NCBI RefSeq assembly: GCF_958298935.1
Contig: NC_084932.1
Coordinates: 16,347,501-16,411,500 of the forward strand
Length of the DNA stretch: 64,000 nt
DNA from: Phragmites australis
Lineage: Eukaryota > Streptophyta > Magnoliopsida > Poales > Poaceae
Direction of reading: 5' to 3'
Below are positions 43,956 to 55,141 of the stretch, piece after piece (position 1 is the stretch's first letter; every line of letters starts with the position of its first letter). The translations under genes were made by a program, and so were the position numbers. The notes beneath the pieces are model-generated. The model made no database searches. It was not told the origin of the DNA and saw only the letters and a program-made list of their open reading frames with translations.

Positions 43956-46900
43956 TGTCACACCCAGTTTTAACGGACAAAACCAAGTGCGGCTTATGTG
44001 TGCCCACGAAGTTTAACACACATAAGAACGTCATAGGTGAAGTAAAAAAAACAATACTTTAACTTACAATCGTTTACTTCTTACAAAAAGACTTCATCTA
44101 ACCAACTATAATAACTAAACGATAGCATCTAATTGACGATAGCGGGATGGAAGCATCGGCAACCAAGCACTCCACAAGCACCAACCAGAAGACACACTCC
44201 TAGAACATCAGGTTGTCGTCATGAAAATCTTTAAAGTCTTCCACTGAGCAGCATATGTATTATGGGAGATAGCAAAGGTGAGCACATGGAGTATTCAACA
44301 AGTGTGGGAAAATAATGATATATAGGCTTACAACAAGAATGGGCTAACACATAGTATATTTGCGTAAATGTGAGTAAAGAAAAGATATTTTAACTCAAAA
44401 GCATTAAGCAATTATTAAGTGAATGCAACCCATACAGTCCATCACCCAGTATACAAGGATCCCCACCTTGCATACCATAACCGTCTAGTACTCCCTGTAC
44501 TATATCCAAAACCACAACCATCTAGTACTCCCTGGACCAGAATCATAACCACAATCTATAACCACAATCTATAATCATAATCTATAATCATATGAAGATC
44601 CAAGTCTCCCATAATCGCAAGCACATCTGTTATAATAGTTTTTATACTCTGCAGAGGTTGTCCAGCTTTCCCCACGAGTTAGTGAATTCCATGTTGCCGT
44701 GTTTGCAAGACACTAAACACACGCTAGTGATGTGCCACCAAGAAATCACTAAATGATATTTTCCACTAACCAGAGACTAATCCAGTATGCATCTACCCAC
44801 CAGGTTTCACCGCCAGGGTTTACGCGAGTCTAACTCCTACCTAGAAGCCCTCTTTTGTGCTAACACAACATACATTGGATAAACTCTAACTAGTATGTCA
44901 CGTCTTACCTATATCAACCTCGTTGTTGATACATTACTTCTTGGGTTGTCGCTCCATGAATCGATCTTTACTTATGTTACTTAAGCAAACACTAAACCAA
45001 CATCATAACCATGACAACCATCAAAATCACTTTGCTCAAGGCCTAAGGTTCCATGTTGCTAAACCATTAACCAATTAACCACCATTGTTGCATATGTTCA
45101 TTAGTCAAGATTATAATACTTCCCAGTATCCCAAAAGCATGGCCAAGCAATCTATCCACCAAAAATACTTAACCATAAACCATCTAGGTTCCAAGGGATG
45201 ATAAGGGAAAATCTAGGGAAAATTCTAACATAGGTGACTATGCATCATATTGACAGACATTGTATGCAATTTTGTAAAACAAAACAGTTTAAATCATAGG
45301 TTCAAGATGATCAAGGACACTTGCCTTCTCCTTGCTGCTACTCAGTGGACTCTTGCTCCTGGTATTGATGTTCCTCAAATTGATCCGGGGTGTTGTCGAG
45401 TAATCGCACAATTACCGACAAAGCACACAAATAAAATGCACTAAGAACAAAGCACAAAACAAATGAACAACAAGACAAATCCTATCTAGAAAGATAGAGC
45501 TCAGAGAAACGAATCTAATGGCGCAAGAATCACTTAAAATGGAGCTACGACAAAAAAGATACACTAAAAACAAGATTAAGGTTTATTTTATAAAAGAAAA
45601 GGACTAATTTGTAATTAACAGAAAGTTTGGGACCTTTTTTGTAAAATAGAGGGACCTATATTTAATTTTGGAAAAGTTTCGGGACCTAAGTGTAAAAAGA
45701 CATGGCTCTTTTGTAATTATAGAAAAGTTTAAGGGTCTAATTGCAAATTGCTAATTTCTGGGAATTATTAGATTTATTTTTGTATTGAAAAACCCTATTT
45801 AATACGTGGCTGCTGACTGTGCAACACATGGCTAGCACATGTGCTAGGTGGCTGAGGTGGCAGCTGAACTAGCAGGCTGATAGGTCAGGTGAGGTGGCAA
45901 AGGCCGATTGGCATTAAGTGGTTGCCATGTGGCAGCATGGGATTTGACACCGAAGGGGTACGCAGGGATCTAATCTAAGCCGTTAGCTGGAGATTGGACG
46001 GCGCAAATCAGAGGGGGTGGTCGGAGGGGGACGAGATGACGGCGCTGAGGGGATGAAGGCGATGGATGGCCGAAGATCTCACCGGAACCTCGTCGCCGGC
46101 CATAGGGCATGACGGCGAGCGGCGGAACACGACGACAACCTCACAGGGAATCCGTTTTGAGGCTTACCGAGGGCAGTGAAGCACTGGAAGGAGGTCGGTG
46201 ACGGTTGGGGTGACAGGGGCTCGAATCTTCATTGGTGAGGGTGCTTCAATGGTCGATCGGCGACAGCGAGGGTCGGAGAAGCTTCAGTACAGACAAGCGG
46301 TTCTTTCGGTGGCTTCAAGTCAGGCTTGGCAGCTCCGGAATGGTGAGGCGGTGAGGTCGACCAAAACGGTGGCGATGGCAGCTCGGCAAGCTTCGGATCT
46401 CGGTGGATTGCCCGGGATTCGATGACTTCGATTTAGGAAAAAACACGAGGGGTGGCGGGGCTTTATATAGGTGGCACAAGAGATCTCGGGGACGGTCGAG
46501 ACTCCTTGGCGGCGTCGACTTCAACTCGGACTCGGCGGTGGCGCTGCGGAGACCGACTTAGAGACGACGAATCTGACGTGAGGGTCCCACTTGGCAACGG
46601 CTCGAGCGAAAACGGCTTCGGAATAGGCATCTTCAACGGCGGACACGATGTTGGGCTGCTGCTATTGCTGCATTGGGCCGGTGCGCATGGGCACGGCCCA
46701 GGTAGGAAGAGTATGGGAGAAGCGAGTCGGTGTAGAGAGATGGGCCGGAATGAGTAGAGGGCGGCCCAGGAAGAGTCTAACCTTTTTCTTTTTTAAAAAA
46801 TCATTTTCAAAAGCTTTTAAATTCAAATCAAAGCAAGCAAATTCAAATCAAAAGCCGCAAATGAAAACAAAATAAAACAAAGGAAACCCTACATGCCTAT

Positions 46901-47053
46901 TTCAACATGAATGCACTCAAACAGATATTTCCTATGTAAAATTGGATTCTCTTTTTGTGAAAATAGCATTTAATCTTTTGAAATTGTTTAAGCTCAAAAA
47001 TAAATTCTAGCAAATTTTATAAATTGGCAAAAATTGAAAATTAGAGTGTTACA
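43956..47053 (-). mobile_element. Second solo LTR of the Tekay-like family, with target duplication
   Basis: On the minus strand it begins TGTAACACTC at 47053 and ends GGGTGTGACA at 43956 (3098 bp). The 5-bp sequence CTGAA flanks both sides (43951-43955 and 47054-47058). It carries no internal region. It is inverted relative to 37980-41867 and shares, for example, GGAGCGACAACCCAAGAA and the AAGGACACTTGCC segment. Removing it rejoins an LTR of the CRM-like element. Confidence 0.9.
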
Positions 47054-47058
47054 CTGAA

Positions 47059-49690
47059 CAAGTAGTGAAACTATCTAAAAACAAAATAATCTAAGCAAAA
47101 TACGAGGCTAAACTACTACGGCTACTGTATGTATATATATGTATATATATAGGGGATGCTAGGACGTTGACCTAGGATTATGCGGTCATGGGTACAGGTG
47201 TAAACAACATTGACTCTAACCCCGATACGCTTACAAGACCCAACAAGACCCATAACAGTGATGTAACACCTTATTTTATTTACTCTAATTAACCTATAAG
47301 GAATCCAAGTGTGAGACTAGATCTGTTGGAAAGAGCTCATCATAAGCTTTTCAGCAAGTCTAAGAACACCTCAATTGGACTCCGTATGCAAAATTTTACC
47401 TGTTTAATTGATGTATTGTCCTGAGACTCTGAACCAAATTTGGAGTCTGAGTAGACTTGACCTTCGAGGGATGCCATCCAGATGAGATATGATACTCCTC
47501 CTATATTTCTAAGCAACAAGACATCATAATAATTTAGTAGCAACCCATCCAAGATAGATTGAACAACGATGAAGGATTTCACCTGGTGGTTTAATTGTAG
47601 CGCATGTGCTCTTCTAATTGGTCCTTGTATATCTTGAGGAGTAGTGTTGTATGCATCAGAAGGAGTGATGTCCTCATCATCCTCCCCCTCTTGAATTAGA
47701 GTCATCCTCAACTCAAGCACATATTCTTCTCCCAACGATGGCTTCAAATCTGAAATATTAAATGTGGGTCTAACCCTAAAGTCATAATGTAGATCCAATT
47801 TGTATGCATTGTCATTGAGTTTTCTCAATTATATTAAACGGACCATCGGCTCTAGGCATGAACTTTGATATTCTTAATTATGAAAACATATCATTTCTCA
47901 AATGCAACCAAAATAAATCACCCAGTTCAAATTTTATTTCTTTCCTACCTTTAGTTCCAGCAATCCTATACTTTAGTTGTTTCATGGTCTTGCGGGTTCT
48001 ATCGGCGCTCTATATTCTCTTTATTGTTTTATGCAACTTAACAATAAATTCAGCATGCTTCTTAGCATCCAAATTAAGTTTTTTAGAAGGTCGTAAATTA
48101 ATAGGAGCATAGGGATTCAAACCATGCACTACCTAAAACAGACTTACCTTGGTGGTAGAGTGTACCGACATGCTGTAAGCAAATTTAGTATGCATTAAAC
48201 ACTCTCCCTTCAAATTATTCTTTAAAACAACATCCAACATGGTGGAATGTGTGGTTAATGACGTATATTTGTCCATCAGTTTGTGGAAGACACGTACTAG
48301 AAACCAGCAACTTCGTCCCTGTTTCAAAGTAATCTCTGGAAGTGACTCAAAAATTGTGCATGATTTGAGAAAAAAAGTGTTAGGCATTCCATGTACACGA
48401 ATGATTTCCCTGAAAAATAAATCAGGTATGTTTGTAGCAACATCACTCTTCTGACAAGTTATAAAATATACCATTTTAGAAAAACGATCCATAACTATAA
48501 ATATGCTATCCCTCCATCCTTTATCTTAGGCAACCCTAAAACAAAATCCATAGAAATATCTTGCCAAGGTACATCAGGAATAAGAATAGGCATGTAAAGA
48601 CCATGTGAATTTAAGTAGGATATAGCTTTATTGCAAGTAGCGCTTGACGTCACTTCTCATCTTAGGCCAAAATCAGTGGGTTGGCCAGTTCTTTATGGCT
48701 TTAATTTTCTCTTCATCCATCTCTATTCCCTGTGGAGTAACAACATAGCTAATAAAAGAGACTCGATCCGTGCGAAATGTGCACTTTTTAAGGTTACCAA
48801 ACAAACGTGCATCTTTCAAAGCTTTAAAAATAGCACATACATGATCAAAGTGTAGTTCATGTGGCTTTCTGTAAATCAAGATATCATCAAAATAAACCAC
48901 CACATATCTTCCAATAGAAGTATGTAAAACTTCATTCATCAATCGCATGAATGTACTAGGTGCATTTGTTAACCCAAAAGGCATCACTAACCACTCATAC
49001 AAGCCAAACTTAGTTTTAAATATAGTCTTCCATTCATATCCAAGTTTTATTCTAATCTGGTGGTATCCACTTCGCAAGTATATTTTAGTAAAAATTATAG
49101 AACCACTCTCGTCAAGCATGTCATTTAGCATAGGGATAGGATGACGATATCTTATGGTAATATTATTGATGACTCTACAATCAACACACATACGCCAACT
49201 AATGTCTTTCTTAGGGACCAAAATAACAGTAGCAGCACAAAGACCAAGGCTTTCTTGTATGTACCTGTGGTGTTAAAAGGTCTTGGACTTGTCATTGAAT
49301 TTCCTTAGTCTCCTCCGGGTTCGTCCTATATGCAGCACAATTTGGCAAGGTTGCTCCTTGGATCAAATCAATTTGATACTTGATCCCTCGAATAGGTGGT
49401 AATCCTGGAGGTATCTTAGCTAGAAATAGATCCATATACTCCTGCAAAAAGGTCAGAAACAACATGATGCAAAGAGCTAGATATATCCACAAGTGAAACT
49501 AAAGCATCTTTGCATATCAAAGTATAGCATGGTAGCTCATTGTCATAAATTTCAATAAGATCAAATTTATTAGCAAGCATCACACACCCTTTAAGTTTAG
49601 TTCCATCGGTCTTAGAATGTGTCGTTGCTTTGTCCTTTTTAGGTGGGAAAACATAGTTTTGCTACTGCTGATTTTTATATTCATGTTCAT
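47059..49690 (-). pseudogene. Decayed CRM-like gypsy element: RT and integrase fused by deletion
   Basis: On the minus strand it starts near 49680 in the protease-RT linker (IPPGLPPIRGIKYQIDL). RT follows (49221-48673) with [31 protein letters not shown] (motif A Asp now Tyr), and an intact YFDDILIY. After KNWPT the sequence jumps within a few codons to FWPKMRSDVKRYL of the integrase zinc finger, so RNase H and the start of integrase are deleted. Integrase core pieces are at 48492-48133 (VDRFSKM-like, LFFREIIRVHGMP). The C-terminus at 47828-47340 (KLNDNAYKLDL, RPTFNISDL) extends into LTR sequence, as in the complete element at 9981-17525. Gag and protease are missing. Confidence 0.8.
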
Positions 49691-49727
49691 GCTCTTTCCT
49701 CTCATGTTTAGCTATCTTTCTTCACAG

Positions 49728-50558
49728 ATGGCCCGCACAGGACTCACTACCTATAAGTAGACTGGAGGTCGTCTACCTATTCCCCTACCATCCTAGAGGT
49801 TTGCCATTGGTAACAGGCTAGGAGTTCGCCATGACACCCCTCCACCTTTCGACGGCAGACTGCAGAACATGTTGTACCACTCCGATGGACATCATGAGGA
49901 GACCTACCCCGCAAGCTTCAGGAGATTAATCCTGAAGGGCCCGGGATGCCCCAAGCTACCCATCTACATATTAGAGAAGGATCCACGCCTTGGAGGCTGT
50001 GACGAGTGGAATGTGGAGGTGTGCATTTACAGCCCTGAGCAGGAGCACAAAGTACAGCGAATTGAGGGAATCCACTATGCCATCGCGTTGAGGACTAGCT
50101 TCAAGATAGGCATCTGCGACGCAGCTCACCAGGCAATGTACCATGTCTACAAGTAGCACCAGGAGGCCCTAAAGACTACCCAGTACTGCTACATCCCATG
50201 ATGTGAGCATGGCAGCACCGACATCCAGGTGACGCCGATGACTAAGGAGCCGAGCACCAAGTTAGCTGAGGAGGTCGCGCTAGCCGTCACCCTGACCCAG
50301 GAGTTGGATAGAGCCCTGGACAAGCTGGAGGAGGTGCATGAGTGGTTAGCTCAGACAGAGAGGCTGATCCGTACCCAGTAGTGCCAGATTGATGGTGACC
50401 CCGACGAGTTCTCCGCTTCCGAGGAGGATACTTGGACCACCCACTATCTGCTTCGCAAGAGGTTGCACCGTGATGGATCTTTGAGTTATACCCCGTTTTC
50501 CGAGGGCATAGCTAGTTCCCATGCTTTGGGTGTCACCTTGAGTTGTAATAAGCATTAG
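49728..50558 (+). pseudogene. Retrotransposon-associated reading frame with a histone H3-tail-like start
   Basis: A 276-codon frame has in-frame stops at 49758, 49791, 50154, 50199 and 50379. Its first codons read MARTGLTTYK, stop, TGGRLP. Plant histone H3 begins MARTKQTARKSTGGKAP, so 10 of these 17 positions are shared and the S10 position is the stop. A long open stretch (49869-50156) has FRRLILKGPGCPKLPIYIL, a WNVEVCIYSPEQEH strand-like segment and an alanine-containing helix (GICDAAHQAMYHVYK). A coiled-coil-like part (LTQELDRALDKLEEVHEWLA) follows, then an acidic end. It lies upstream of a Tekay-like gag on the same strand, so it is probably an extra ORF of that element. Function unknown. 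Confidence 0.55.
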
Positions 50559-50776
50559 CCGCGACTTTTGTGCACCTTTTGTTTTCGTGAATTGTGTGGT
50601 TATTGTCTTGATTTGGATCTTTATGTCTATGTGTTGATGTATTCTGGAGTGTTCCTCTCCACAACACATCCATTATATTTATCTATGCTTTGGTTTTATA
50701 TAGTTGGGTTCCCTATTCCTTTCACTTGCTAATCTAGTGCATTTCTTTTTCTTACTCTTCCTTCGACCACAATCAG

Positions 50777-51840
50777 ATGGTGAATACTAGGAGCAACTCC
50801 CGCAACGATAGTAGCAACAGCACCAACAATAACCAACCAATGCCGCCACCACCAACACCCACCACCAACACCCCCGTAGCTCAACATGGAACAATTGCTA
50901 TCAATGGAGACATATATACTGCAAGGCATGGATTAGACCATGGCACATATCCAATAATCACCTCCAATGTCAAACCCAGTTCCACCGCTACCACCTCAAT
51001 CTAGATTAGGGGAGTTCATGAGGACAAAACCCTGATGTTCACTCATACCATTGAGCTAATGGATGCAGATGATTGGCGAAAAACCATTAGGAGAAGCTTC
51101 AAATTGCCCAATGCAATGACAAGGAGAAGGTTCTTTATGCGTTTCATCAGCTTTCTGGACCAGCATTGGATTGGTGGGATGCATATACCATCGCCGACAC
51201 AAACCTCAAAGTATCAACTGGCTAGAGCCATCAAGCTCAAAAGAAAGGGATTCTAAGGGTTAAAGCAAGGATCCATGTCCATAGGGGAATACGTGACCAA
51301 GTTCACCCAATTGTCTCAATACGCCCCTGTAGAAGTAGACACTGATGAGAAGAAGCAAGAGTGTTTCTTAGATGGGTTGAATGATGGTTTGCAGTACACA
51401 CTGATTTCCCATGACATTTCGAACCTCCAAGCCATGGTAGGCAAGATGTTTGAAAGAAAATGACGCTAGATGGAAGAAAGTCGCAAGCGGAAAATGGCCA
51501 ATCAAAGACATCAACCCTGCAGCAGTTCAAGACCCTGTTTCACTCCACCACAATCAAGACCTATTTTTCATCTGGGCCAGCAATTGACCCAAGTCAGGCC
51601 ACAGGCTCAAGGACCAGGACAGCGTCCCAGCTATCAGACGCCTCATCCTGCCCCCATAGGGAACTTATCAATCAACTCCTCAGATCAAGACCAGTCCCCC
51701 CCAGCAATCCCACAGCAAAGCCATGTTTCTATTGTGGAGAAATTGGGCATTTCATCAACAAATCATCCAAGAAGAATTCGGGATAGTTTAATGCACAGAG
51801 GCAAGTTTCAAATCTGATCCAAGGATGCAACGAAAACCAA
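50777..51840 (+). pseudogene. Gag of a decayed Tekay-like element (plus)
   Basis: It starts MVNTRSNSRNDSS at 50777, a typical start for this Gag family. It continues in other frames with a Gag core (DADDWRKTIRRSF, then MSIGEYVTKFTQLSQYAP at 51275-51463) and a knuckle, PCFYCGEIGHFINKSS, in which the last Cys of CCHC is Ser. Frameshifts near 51005, 51130 and 51465 break the protein. The frame follows the H3-like frame with a 220-bp gap. Confidence 0.75.
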
Positions 51841-54800
51841 GCAGCAGTGTAGGGCAAGCAGAATTATGTCCATAGTTGTGTGAACCATGTCACTGCCGAA
51901 GACGCTCAACATGCTCAAGATGTGGTGCTCAGTATGTTCCTTATCAATTCAAACCTAGCAACTGTATTATTCGATTTTGGAGCATCGCATTCTTTTATAT
52001 CTTTGCAGTATTTATCAAAGTACAACTTATCAATACCTATAATGAAGCACAGAATGATTGTTAGCACCCTTGGAGGAGAAATGAATGCAAGGCATATATT
52101 CCCTAAAGTGAGCCTTAAAATAAGAGGGGCAGATTTTCTGGCTAATTTGGTTGCTCTGGATTCAAAAAGGGATAGATGTTATTCTGGGAATGGATTTGTT
52201 GACAAAATTTAAGGGAGTCATCAAGTGTGCTAGAAAAGCAATTCATTTGACAAATGAAGATGGAACTGAATTGGAGTTTGTGGCAACAACTCTGGCATCC
52301 GAGGAGAGTACTCTCAACCATATAAAAGGAACATCTATTGAGGAAATTCATGTTGTTTGCGAATATCCGGATGTCTTTCCGGAAGATTTGCCAGGTATGC
52401 CGCTAGACCATGAAGTGGAGTTTATTATTGAACTTGTACCTGAAATGGCACCTCTATCTAAAAGGCTGTATAGGATGGCTTCTAATCAATTAGCCCAGCT
52501 CAAGGAGCAAATTCAGGAGCAATTAGAAAAAGGATATATTCGTCCAAGTTCATCGCCATGGGAAGCTCCTATGATTTTTGTGCCGAAGAAAGATGGAAGT
52601 TAAATAATGTGCGTGGATTATCAAGCTCTCAATGATGTTACAATTAAGAATAAATATTCGCTGCCCCACATAGAAGATTTGTTTGATCAGTTGAAAGGTG
52701 CATTTGATTTCTCCAAGATGGATTTACGATCGGGATATAATCAATTGAAAATCAGAGAATCAGATATACCCAAGACGGCTTTTAGTACCCATTATGGACT
52801 TTATGAGTATACCGTTATATCTTTTGGACTAATGCCCCAGCTTACTTGATGTATCTCATGAACAAGGTATTTATGGAATATCTGGACAAATTTGTGGTAG
52901 TATTTATTGATTATATCTTGATGTTCTCCAAAAGCGAAGAAGAACATGTAGAACACTTGAGGCTTGTGTTGCAGAAGCTTAGAGATCATCAATTGTATGC
53001 CAAATTTAGTAAGTGTGGATTTTGGCTTGAACAAGTCTCATTCTTGGGTCATGTTATATCCACAAGAGGAGTAGCCATGGATCTAGGAAAAGTGAAGGAT
53101 GTACTAAATTGGAATCCACCTCAGAATGTTTCAGAAATTCAAGGTTTCTTGGGATTAGTGGGATATTATCACTGCTTTGTTGAGGGATTTTCCAAAATAG
53201 CTACGCCACTGACAGAGTTACTACAAAAGGACAAGAAGTTCAATTGGCCCCAAACTTGTCAAACTAGTTTTGAGGAGTTTAAGAAAAAGTTAACCTCTGC
53301 TCCAATACTTATTCTACTAGACATTTGTAAGAATTCTGATGTTTATTGCAAGAAGAAGAAGTAGTGGTATAGGCATCTAAGCAATTGAGAACTCATGAGA
53401 AGAATTACCCAACCCACGACTTGGAGTTAGCCACAATGGTTCATGCCCTAAAGATTTTAAAGGCACTATTTGGTCATAAATCGATTCGAAATATATACAT
53501 ACCATAAGAGTTTGAAGTATATTTTCACTTAGGCAGATCTCAACCTCACGCAACACAGATGGTTAGAGCTCATCAAAGATTATGATATGGTATACAATAT
53601 CATCTGGGAAAAGCCAATGTGGTTGCAGATGCCTTGAGCAGGAAAAGCTATTGCAACATGGTTGTACCACGTGAAAGTTAACCTGAGCTATGTAAATAAT
53701 TTGAGAAGCTCAATTTAGGATTTGTAGCTGACATGGACACAATCACCATGGAAATAGACTCCAAGTTAGAACAGGATATTCAGAAAGGTCAATTAGCATA
53801 CGAGAAGATTCAAAAAATCAAGCAACTCATCAGTAGGGATGATATAGTTTGGGAAAAGGATTTGCATGCCAAACCAGAAGTCCAGTCGTGTTCAAATTTT
53901 GCAAGAAGCACATGACTCGGCCTATATCCATCCCGGCAGTACCAAAATGTATGAGGATTTGAAAGAATACTATTGGTGGTATGGGATGAAACGAGATGTT
54001 GCAGAATATGAAGCCCTGTGTGACACTTGTCATAGAGTAAAAGGGGAACATCAAAGACTAGTAGGTTTATTACAACCCTTGAAGATTTCGAAAAGGAAGT
54101 GGAAAGAAATCAGTATGGACTTCATTGTCGGGCTACCCCATACCCAATCCTATTATGATTCCATCTGGGTAGTGGTGAATCGCCTAACGAAAGTTGCGCA
54201 CTTCATCCCGGTCAAGACAACTTATTCAAGTGCAGAACTTGCCGAGCTCTACATGTCAAGAATTGTATGCCTACAAGGTGTATCCAAAAAGATCGTGTCA
54301 GATCAAGGTACTCAATTTACCTCTTGCTTTTGGTAGAAGCTGCATGAATCTTTAGACACTAAGTTAAACTTCAGTTCTGCATATCACCCTCAAACCGATG
54401 GGTAGATGGAGAGGACCAATCAGGTATTAGAGGATAAGTTGAGAGGCTATACCTTGAGGTACATGCAGAGTTGGGATAAAAGTTTACCATATGCGGAGTT
54501 TTCCTACAATAACAGCTACCAGGCTAGTCTTACCATTTGAAGGTTTATTTGGATGAAAGTGCATAAATCTGTTATACTGGAACAAGACTGCAGAAGGTCA
54601 AATATTTGGGCCAGAGGTCCTTAGAAGAGCAGAAGAGCAGGTTCAAACCATACGAGGAAACTTGAAGACTGCATAGTCTCGATAGAAGACTACAAGAATA
54701 ACCAGTGAAGAGAATTAACTTTTAAAGTTAGAGATATGGTGTAGTTACAAGTCTCGCCTGATAGAGGTCTCCGTAGATTCAAGTCAAAGTCAAGCTATAA

Positions 54801-54960
54801 CCTTGATACATCGACCATTTCAAGGTGTTGGATAGGAAAGGCGAAGTTGCGTACAAATTGGCGTTAACTCTTAGATGTGCATGATGCCTTACATATACCT
54901 TAGTTGAAGAAATGTCTACGAGCTCCTGAGGAACAACTACCTATGGGGGAACTCAATATT
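51841..54960 (+). pseudogene. Pol of the decayed Tekay-like element (plus)
   Basis: Protease is at 51880-52212 with VLFDFGASHSFIS (DFGA where DxGA is expected). RT lies at 52151-53364 in three frames: VPKKDGS then a stop where Trp is expected (52601-52603), [13 protein letters not shown], and [12 protein letters not shown], where the second catalytic Asp of the usual IDD is Tyr. RNase H (53365-53690) is badly decayed. Integrase (53866-54336) has HDSAYIHPGSTKMYEDLK, CDTCHRVK, ISMDFIVGLPHTQ and VSDQGTQFTS, then a stop. Catalytic Glu lies in the next, broken segment (54380-54410). The C-terminal part to about 54960 is too decayed to show a chromodomain. Confidence 0.8.
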
Positions 54961-55125
54961 AAGAAGATTTAACTTACGGAGAGCAACCAATCAAGATTCT
55001 CAACACAACTAAGAGAATAACTAGGAACAAAAGAATCAAGATGTGCAATGTTTAGTGGAGCCACCACTCATAGAATTTTTGTATCTCTTCTCTAATCCTT
55101 CTGAATCTCGAGGGCGAGATTAATT

Positions 55126-55141
55126 TTAAGAGGGGTAGGTT
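55126..55141 (+). other. Polypurine tract of the Tekay-like element
   Basis: AAGAGGGGTAGGT directly precedes the TGTAACACCC of the 3' LTR. Confidence 0.6.

Noticed and set aside
46198..46757. Gene-like GC-rich frames inside the second solo LTR
   Set aside because: They lie wholly within LTR sequence bounded by a target duplication. The frames are short and overlapping, and no family is recognised.
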